Positions 7,130-10,394 of a stretch of DNA of 10,394 bases are shown here, piece by piece. The stretch comes from Candidatus Saccharimonadales bacterium (GTDB lineage Bacteria > Patescibacteriota > Saccharimonadia > Saccharimonadales > Saccharimonadaceae): assembly GCA_030151825.1 (NCBI GenBank), contig JASLCP010000014.1:1-10394 (forward strand), read 5' to 3'. The notes beneath the pieces were generated by a model. It was not told the origin of the DNA. It saw only the letters and a list, made by a program, of their open reading frames with translations, and did no database searches. Both the position numbers and the translations under genes were made by a program. Each line of letters begins with the position of its first letter. Position 1 is the first letter of the stretch.

Positions 7130-8035
7130 TTATTTTTTCACAGCAGCTCGCAGCTTGGCGCTACGTGACCGCGGATTGTGAACATCGTAAGTGACTCCGT
7201 CGACTGGTTTTTTGGTCAATATCTGCAATTCTGCCTCAAGTCCAGCATCGCGCTGATCCTTGAAATAGGTTTTCACCAAACGATCTTCCAGACTATGAAA
7301 GCTGATGATACCGACTCGCCCGCCCGGCTTTAATAGTCGAGGCAATAGCGGCAGCATATCTTCAACCTGCTTGAGTTCTTGGTTGACCGCAATACGGAGT
7401 GCTTGAAAGGTGCGTGTGGCCGGATGAACTTTTGTCCATTTGCCACGATACTGCTCTTTTATCAGTGCTGCAAGTTCTTCGGTTGTCGTAAATGGCGACT
7501 GTTTGCGGCGTTCGACAATTGCATCGGTAATTCGACGAGCAAAGCCATGTGGCTCTTCGCCGTATCGTACGATAATGTCGACAAGTTCTTTGGCCGAATA
7601 GGTGTTAACAAGCGTTGCTGCTGTCACTTCCTGCCGCCGATCCATGCGCATATCCAGTGGACCACTACTTTTAAAAGAAAACCCTCGCTGCCCGATGTCG
7701 AGCTGTGGTGACGACACCCCCAGATCGCATAACACAATGTCAAATTGCTTCCCTTCATCAACAAGCGCTTTGGCAGCACTTGCAAAATCGGTATGCATTA
7801 GTCGCACTCCCTTCTCACTAAACTCAGACAACTCTGCAATTGCAAAATTATCCCGATCAACAAGAACGGAATCCGAAAAATTTTCAGTTACTTCCAAAAA
7901 GCGCCGCGCATGACCACCGTATCCCGCCGTCAGATCAAGATAATTCTCGCCCTGAATAGGATGCAGCGTTTCAAGCGTTGCCTCTAGAAGAACCGGAACA
8001 TGTAATTGATGTGGTGGATGTTCATTTATACTCAT
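7130..8035 (-). CDS. rsmH: 16S rRNA (cytosine-1402-N4)-methyltransferase RsmH
   Basis: The enzyme (formerly MraW) methylates N4 of C1402 in 16S rRNA near the ribosomal P site, using S-adenosylmethionine. The product is 301 residues, normal for the family. It begins with HVPVLLEATLETL, then the SAM site LDLTAGYGGHARRFLE (33-48), CDLGVSSPQLD, RGFSFKSSGPLDMRMD, the PATRTFQALRIAVNQEL block and GIISFHSLEDRLVK near the end. I place the start at the ATG at 8035. A GTG six codons upstream (8053) is in frame, but a promoter -10 lies between the two, and neither start has a usable Shine-Dalgarno. The transcript from that -10 would begin almost at this ATG. In most bacteria rsmH follows mraZ closely; here they are about 330 nt apart. 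Confidence 0.96.
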   Translation of the reverse strand: MSINEHPPHQLHVPVLLEATLETLHPIQGENYLDLTAGYGGHARRFLEVTENFSDSVLVDRDNFAIAELSEFSEKGVRLMHTDFASAAKALVDEGKQFDIVLCDLGVSSPQLDIGQRGFSFKSSGPLDMRMDRRQEVTAATLVNTYSAKELVDIIVRYGEEPHGFARRITDAIVERRKQSPFTTTEELAALIKEQYRGKWTKVHPATRTFQALRIAVNQELKQVEDMLPLLPRLLKPGGRVGIISFHSLEDRLVKTYFKDQRDAGLEAELQILTKKPVDGVTYDVHNPRSRSAKLRAAVKK

Positions 8036-8043
8036 AAAACTAT

Positions 8044-8062
8044 AGTATACCACCCCTAGGGG
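8044..8062 (-). promoter_or_regulatory. rsmH extended -10 promoter with overlapping palindrome
   Basis: The minus strand reads TGGTATACT (8052-8044): a TGn extended -10 followed by TATACT (five of six). Transcription should start 6-9 nt on, at about 8038-8036, immediately before the ATG at 8035, giving a leaderless mRNA. No -35 match is found 16-18 nt upstream, as is common with an extended -10. The perfect 10-bp palindrome CCCCTAGGGG (8053-8062) touches the -10 on its upstream side and could be an operator. Confidence 0.55.
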
Positions 8063-8077
8063 GTAGACTGTAGTCTT

Positions 8078-8320
8078 TCGAGATCACCAACCTGGTAATG
8101 AATGCTGTTTGTTTTCGCATTGGTGTGTTTGTTTTTGTATATAAGTGTCCGACATCGTTAGGAGATAACAAGTTATCTATAGAGGATATCGGTTGAGAGA
8201 CTTATGTGTGAGGTGGAGTTTTTTGGGAGGTGTGTTTTAAGGAAGGTACGATAGGTCTTTTTTCGCTAATTGTGGTTCCTACAGTTTTCCACGCATTCAC
8301 TACCAGATTGCTGATCTCGA
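8078..8320 (-). repeat. 243-bp element with 28-bp inverted repeats (structured RNA or MITE)
   Basis: Bases 8078-8105 pair with 8293-8320 at 25 of 28 positions. Inside this stem further helices nest in order: 8141-8146 with 8200-8205, 8150-8156 with 8185-8191 (six of seven), and the 7-bp dyad 8163-8169/8172-8178. GTGG/CCAC (8272-8275/8289-8292) abuts the outer helix. Of the four mismatches in these helices, three (8091/8307, 8098/8300, 8153/8188) become G-U or U-G in minus-strand RNA; in plus-strand RNA all three are A/C clashes. This suggests an RNA made in the dcw direction, either an independent RNA or the structured 3' part of the mraZ transcript. No RNase P, tmRNA or SRP signature was recognised. 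A miniature transposable element is the alternative. No convincing protein frame is present. Confidence 0.6.
8163..8178. repeat. 7-bp dyad AGATAAC-AA-GTTATCT
   Basis: A perfect 7-bp inverted repeat with a 2-base centre. As RNA it would form the tip of the nested structure at 8078-8320 (6 bp with a 4-base loop). As DNA it could be an operator. It is too symmetric and compact to ignore, but nothing here separates the two readings. Confidence 0.5.
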
Positions 8321-8364
8321 GAGTGTTTCTTCGATAATAGATTGTTAAGGTGCCAACAAGCGAA

Positions 8365-8736
8365 CTAGTCGTTTACATCGGGGCTCATAATGCGCCAATA
8401 CGCGCCTGCCCTGACGGCTACTAATTCACGGTTGATCTCGGCATAGTCAAGCAAATGTTGCTCAATCGTTACCCGACCTTGTTTGTCATCGAGCCCCGCG
8501 TCGGTCTTACCTCGGCGAAAACGAACATTCAGGTCAGCGATTCTTTCATCGAGAATACTTCCCTTTAGTTCAGGCTCTACCTCATTCTCCCAGGTGCCAC
8601 TAGGATACATATGGAGGTATTTACCAAATCCCCTGGTTAGGACGACACCAGATGAAAATTCATCACGCAGCTCGGATGGTATCGTCAGGCGACGCTTATC
8701 ATCAAGCTTCCGTTCAAAATAATCTATACTGGCCAC
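8365..8736 (-). CDS. mraZ: Transcriptional regulator MraZ
   Basis: MraZ is the dcw regulator: a double AbrB-like (SpoVT/AbrB) protein that forms a ring and binds tandem TGGG-type repeats upstream of its own gene. The product is 123 residues, a little shorter than the usual 140-150. The first half-motif is KLDDKRRLTIPSELRDEF (10-27) and the second is GLDDKQGRVTIEQHLLDYA (81-99); these match the DxxGR-hIPxxLR signature, with Arg15 in place of the usual Gly in the first copy. The start is a GTG at 8736, preceded by GGGAAGGG with about 6 nt spacing. Matching 10-bp-spaced boxes lie within the promoter, so autoregulation is likely. The stop is TAG, and a large structured spacer, not rsmH, follows. 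Confidence 0.95.
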   Translation of the reverse strand: MASIDYFERKLDDKRRLTIPSELRDEFSSGVVLTRGFGKYLHMYPSGTWENEVEPELKGSILDERIADLNVRFRRGKTDAGLDDKQGRVTIEQHLLDYAEINRELVAVRAGAYWRIMSPDVND

Positions 8737-8777
8737 CGTATTCCCTTCCCTGAGGTTGGTTGTTGGTTTTTAATGTA

Positions 8778-8796
8778 GTGGTTCTTTTTGTTTTTT
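8778..8796 (-). repeat. A-rich leader motif, copy in mraZ 5' UTR
   Basis: The minus strand reads AAAAAACAAAAAGAACCAC, identical over 19 bases to 6920-6902 before ftsL. From the proposed mraZ -10, the transcript should start near 8806, so the motif would begin about 10 nt into the mRNA. It lies 41 nt before the GTG start. The function is unknown; a translation enhancer or an RNA-binding protein site is possible. Confidence 0.5.
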
Positions 8797-8812
8797 GTAT
8801 GCCACTGGACTT

Positions 8813-8841
8813 ATCATACTACCCACTTCTACCCACTACAA
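8813..8841 (-). promoter_or_regulatory. mraZ promoter
   Basis: On the minus strand TTGTAG (8841-8836) and TATGAT (8818-8813, five of six to TATAAT) are separated by exactly 17 bp. The -35 is weak (three of six), as expected for a regulated promoter. The implied start site near 8806 leaves a 5' UTR of about 70 nt. Two MraZ-like boxes fill the spacer. Confidence 0.6.
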
Positions 8842-8845
8842 CCCC
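8821..8845 (-). promoter_or_regulatory. MraZ boxes, three at 10-bp spacing
   Basis: On the minus strand the five-base unit is GGGGT (8845-8841), TGGGT (8835-8831) and TGGGT (8825-8821), at an exact 10-bp period. The known MraZ operator in E. coli is a set of TGGG(A/N) repeats separated by 5 nt. The two perfect copies share the longer unit AGTGGGTAG and lie between the -35 and -10. Occupancy by a MraZ ring should block RNA polymerase, so repression is expected. Confidence 0.78.
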
Positions 8846-8870
8846 CATTTTTGACTTTTACCGCAAAAGC

Positions 8871-8906
8871 ACGCCTGTTATCCACAAATCTGTGGATAAC
8901 AGGCGT
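8871..8906. promoter_or_regulatory. 16-bp inverted repeat of two perfect DnaA boxes
   Basis: Arms 8871-8886 and 8891-8906 are perfectly complementary around the 4-base centre AATC. Each arm ends in TTATCCACA (8878-8886) or its complement TGTGGATAA (8891-8899), the high-affinity E. coli DnaA 9-mer. The site lies 20 nt after the stop of the 72-residue gene and about 30 nt upstream of the mraZ -35. As RNA it makes a very stable hairpin; in the minus direction GCTTTTGC follows, a poor U-run, so it may also end the upstream transcript. Confidence 0.65.
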
Positions 8907-8926
8907 GTCATACAGAGGTAGAATAA

Positions 8927-9145
8927 CTAGCGAGCAAATAGGAACATCGCAAGTTGACCATCATAAATGGTGGTTGCCTGCAATGTAATCCATCCGATCA
9001 AGATGAATGCATTTGCGATAAGCGACACAATCAGCACGGCGTTCTTAAAATCTTGCGCTGTCTGATCATACGTTGCGATAGTCGCAACCGCTGCGTCTGT
9101 TTCTTCTACAACTACGGGCGTGGTGTTTGTTTTCTTTTTTGCCAT
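8927..9145 (-). CDS. Small single-pass membrane protein, unknown function
   Basis: A 72-residue protein with a Lys-rich start (MAKKKTN), an acidic and Thr/Ala-rich stretch to about 33, one hydrophobic helix at about 35-56 (AVLIVSLIANAFILIGWITL) and a short hydrophobic end. It most likely spans the membrane once. I do not recognise a family. The ATG at 9145 has no Shine-Dalgarno but lies 6 nt after an excellent promoter -10, so the mRNA appears leaderless. It is transcribed in the dcw direction but is separated from mraZ by the DnaA-box hairpin. The strong promoter and clean membrane topology make it a credible gene despite its size. Confidence 0.72.
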   Translation of the reverse strand: MAKKKTNTTPVVVEETDAAVATIATYDQTAQDFKNAVLIVSLIANAFILIGWITLQATTIYDGQLAMFLFAR

Positions 9146-9151
9146 GTTCGT

Positions 9152-9180
9152 ATATTATCATAGTGTTTATGTTTTGTCAA
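9152..9180 (-). promoter_or_regulatory. Strong promoter of the 72-residue gene, leaderless
   Basis: The minus strand has a perfect -35 TTGACA (9180-9175), a 17-bp spacer ending in TGA, and TAATAT (9157-9152) as an extended -10. Only 6 nt separate the -10 from the ATG at 9145, so transcription should begin at or just before the start codon. Confidence 0.72.
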
Positions 9181-9218
9181 TATAATTTTGTGGTAGTTGC
9201 GCTTTTTATAATTAAATT

Positions 9219-9255
9219 GCCCCTTAGCCGTTACGCATTGTAACAACTAAGGGGC
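9219..9255 (-). terminator. Long hairpin after the 239-residue gene
   Basis: Perfect 9-bp arms GCCCCTTAG/CTAAGGGGC (9219-9227, 9247-9255) enclose a 2 x 2 internal loop (CC/AA) and an inner 5-bp stem GTTAC/GTAAC with a 5-base loop. It starts 42 nt after the stop at 9298. On the minus strand the tail is AATTTAATTATAAAAAG, T-containing but without a true U-run. It is a likely terminator or mRNA 3'-end stabiliser for the gene to its right. Confidence 0.55.
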
Positions 9256-9297
9256 TGATGACCACTCACCTACTCTCTTCTGGGAGGTTACCTTACT

Positions 9298-10017
9298 TCA
9301 TCCAGAGCCCTGCTCTAACAAGTCAGTCAGATCTTCGTACCGACAAATTTGCTCGGTCAAGGCCTCTCGCAACTTGTTAAGACGAGTCCACTGAGCGTTG
9401 ACGCTTGAACGCTGCACATTGACCAAACTCTTCTCGTAAAGGCCAATTCGTACTTCACAGCGGGCTCGAGTATCACTGCCACACTGCTGTCGAACACCAC
9501 TCAAGAACTTTTCTTTCTGTGCGTTCCACGCTCCGCGACAATCAACACGATGCCACCAGTATGGATCATCGCCATTCTGCCGCATGGCCATCTGATACTC
9601 CGTAATGGCTATGGTGATCACATTCTCGCACAGTGCAATGTCACTCATCTGTTCATCCAGACTCGCGACGAAAAAGCGGTACGGCATGCTGTAAGGTAAA
9701 TGAGGCTGTATGATTCGGCCATCTCCACAAGCATTATCCAACACGTACTGAACACGCGACGGCACCAGCCAGATGAGCCAAAACACCAAGACGAACGCAC
9801 CGAACACCGGTACAAAATGATCGCCGAGATGATAGACATACAACATCCACATAATGAGCGCTGCGCTCACCGTCATAACCAGAACGAATAGTAGCGACAG
9901 CAGCCGTCGCGGACGCAGCACCCGGTGAATACGTAGCGCTAAACGCTCACCCCTACTGAGATACATTGCCCAGGCGCCATTGAATGACCCGGGGTATTCC
10001 TTTGATGAAATGATCAT
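9298..10017 (-). CDS. Two-TM membrane protein, unknown function
   Basis: A 239-residue protein. A short basic N-terminal part (1-40, with RIHRVLRPRR) precedes two hydrophobic helices at about 39-61 and 68-85, joined by a very short loop. The remaining 150 residues are hydrophilic, mostly helical in character, and hold six cysteines (97, 130, 160, 179, 187, 225). The positive-inside rule places the N-terminus, and so the C-terminal domain, in the cytoplasm. I do not recognise a family. The ATG at 10017 is well supported: AAGGAAGGTGA lies just upstream and a promoter precedes it. It has its own promoter and a hairpin downstream, so it appears monocistronic. It is divergent from the plus-strand gene to its right, with about 200 nt between them. 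Confidence 0.8.
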   Translation of the reverse strand: MIISSKEYPGSFNGAWAMYLSRGERLALRIHRVLRPRRLLSLLFVLVMTVSAALIMWMLYVYHLGDHFVPVFGAFVLVFWLIWLVPSRVQYVLDNACGDGRIIQPHLPYSMPYRFFVASLDEQMSDIALCENVITIAITEYQMAMRQNGDDPYWWHRVDCRGAWNAQKEKFLSGVRQQCGSDTRARCEVRIGLYEKSLVNVQRSSVNAQWTRLNKLREALTEQICRYEDLTDLLEQGSG

Positions 10018-10056
10018 GTCTCACCTTCCTTGGTCGAGTTATTGAGACGTAATATA

Positions 10057-10085
10057 ATTATACTATAAAAACTATATATTAGCAA
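10057..10085 (-). promoter_or_regulatory. Promoter of the 239-residue membrane protein
   Basis: On the minus strand TTGCTA (10085-10080, four of six) and a perfect TATAAT (10062-10057) are 17 bp apart in AT-rich DNA. Transcription should start near 10050, giving a 5' UTR of about 33 nt that contains the AAGGAAGG ribosome site. Confidence 0.72.
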
Positions 10086-10220
10086 TTATTAGTGCTCATG
10101 CTTGCTTCTTTAACACATTTCTTTTACAGTAGTTAGTGCTTCTATAGGACGCTCTCTTGATGCAGACGAGCTCCAGAAGTGGAGTTCACAGGAAGAGCCT
10201 CGCAGAAAGGACATTTCACT
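10086..10220 (+). other. Leader of the plus-strand gene, with hairpin
   Basis: The region must hold the plus-strand promoter, but only a weak candidate is seen: TTGCTT (10102-10107), 17 bp, TACAGT (10125-10130). TTAGTGCT occurs twice, at 10089-10096 and 10133-10140. A hairpin GAGCTCCA-GAAG-TGGAGTTC (10168-10187, 8 bp with one G-U) lies in the presumed 5' UTR, with no U-run after it. AAAGGA at 10207-10212 is the ribosome site. Confidence 0.35.
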
Positions 10221-10394
10221 ATGTCTTCTTCCCTGATACGACAGTACGAAGGTCTAATGCACGCTGCAAAGGAGCTCGAAGAACGAGAACAACTCGTCAT
10301 CGAGAGCCAGCAGACACTCGAACTGCACCGCACCAATCTGATCAGGAGCACTAAAGCCCTGATTGCACTGTACGCAAAACGTCACAAGGACGAG
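10221..10394 (+). CDS. N-terminal part of a helical, coiled-coil-like protein (partial)
   Basis: An ATG at 10221 opens a frame that is still open at the window edge; 58 codons are visible. AAAGGA 8 nt upstream of the ATG is a good ribosome site. The protein begins MSSSLIRQYEGLMHAAKELE and continues with many Glu, Gln, Leu, Arg and Lys in a heptad-like pattern, so it should be a soluble helix or coiled coil. There is no signal peptide or membrane segment. I do not recognise a family. It is divergent from the two-TM membrane protein and could be functionally linked to it, but divergence alone does not show this. Confidence 0.6.
   Translation, partial: MSSSLIRQYEGLMHAAKELEEREQLVIESQQTLELHRTNLIRSTKALIALYAKRHKDE

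Noticed and set aside
8098..8196. Plus-strand ORF of 32 codons within the mraZ-rsmH spacer
   Set aside because: No ribosome site, and it crosses the nested inverted repeats, which explain the sequence better.
8285..8293. Additional DnaA-like box TTTTCCACG (and TTTTCCACA at 127-135)
   Set aside because: Single degenerate 9-mers are expected by chance; only the perfect inverted pair at 8871-8906 stands out.
8078..8320. Known RNAs (RNase P RNA, tmRNA, SRP RNA) in the mraZ-rsmH spacer
   Set aside because: I looked for their conserved cores (for example GAGGAAAGTCC, the tmRNA tRNA-like ends, the SRP GGAAGGAAGCAG loop) and saw none.
2415..10017. Alternative genetic code with UGA read as an amino acid
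   Set aside because: ftsW and the 239-residue gene end at TGA at family-appropriate or sensible lengths, and no gene is interrupted by an in-frame TGA.
10142..10354. Overlapping short frames on both strands at the right edge
   Set aside because: They overlap the frame at 10221-10394, which alone has a good ribosome site and a protein-like heptad composition.

Overview
This window carries a compact division and cell wall (dcw) cluster on the minus strand of what looks like a small-genome bacterium. I infer Patescibacteria/CPR, most likely Saccharibacteria (TM7). The reasons are the stripped-down gene set, the short spacers and the divergent but motif-complete proteins. Taxonomy is an inference from gene content; no search was possible. 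TGA ends ftsW and the 239-residue gene, so TGA is a stop codon here and the recoded-UGA CPR lineages are unlikely.

Read in the direction of transcription (right to left), the cluster is mraZ, rsmH, a 21-codon ORF, ftsL-like, ftsI, mraY, ftsW, murG, ftsQ, then an intrinsic terminator with a UUCG loop. From ftsL to ftsQ the genes are nearly contiguous: gaps of 15, 5 and 5 nt, a 77-nt ftsW/murG overlap, then 21 nt. They supply lipid I synthesis (MraY), lipid II synthesis (MurG), glycan polymerisation (FtsW), transpeptidation (FtsI) and the divisome scaffold (FtsL, FtsQ). The Mur ligases, ftsA and ftsZ are not in this cluster.

The two longer gaps are full of structure. Upstream of mraZ is a promoter-like pair with three 10-bp-spaced TGGGT-type MraZ boxes between its hexamers, and farther upstream a 16-bp inverted repeat holding two perfect DnaA boxes. 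Between mraZ and rsmH lies a 243-bp element bounded by a 28-bp imperfect inverted repeat. Its nested helices carry mismatches that become G-U pairs only in minus-strand RNA. It is followed by an extended -10 promoter placed for a leaderless rsmH transcript. Between rsmH and ftsL are the 21-codon ORF, two abutting hairpins ending in a short U-run, and a likely second promoter. The leader of ftsL shares a 19-nt A-rich motif with the leader of mraZ. I therefore infer three transcription units: mraZ; rsmH plus the small ORF; ftsL to ftsQ.

Right of the cluster are a 72-residue single-pass membrane protein (minus, strong and apparently leaderless promoter) and a 239-residue membrane protein with two TM segments (minus, good promoter). 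Divergent from the latter is the start of a plus-strand helical protein that runs off the window. The left 340 bases hold the dcw terminator and then no gene I can support.
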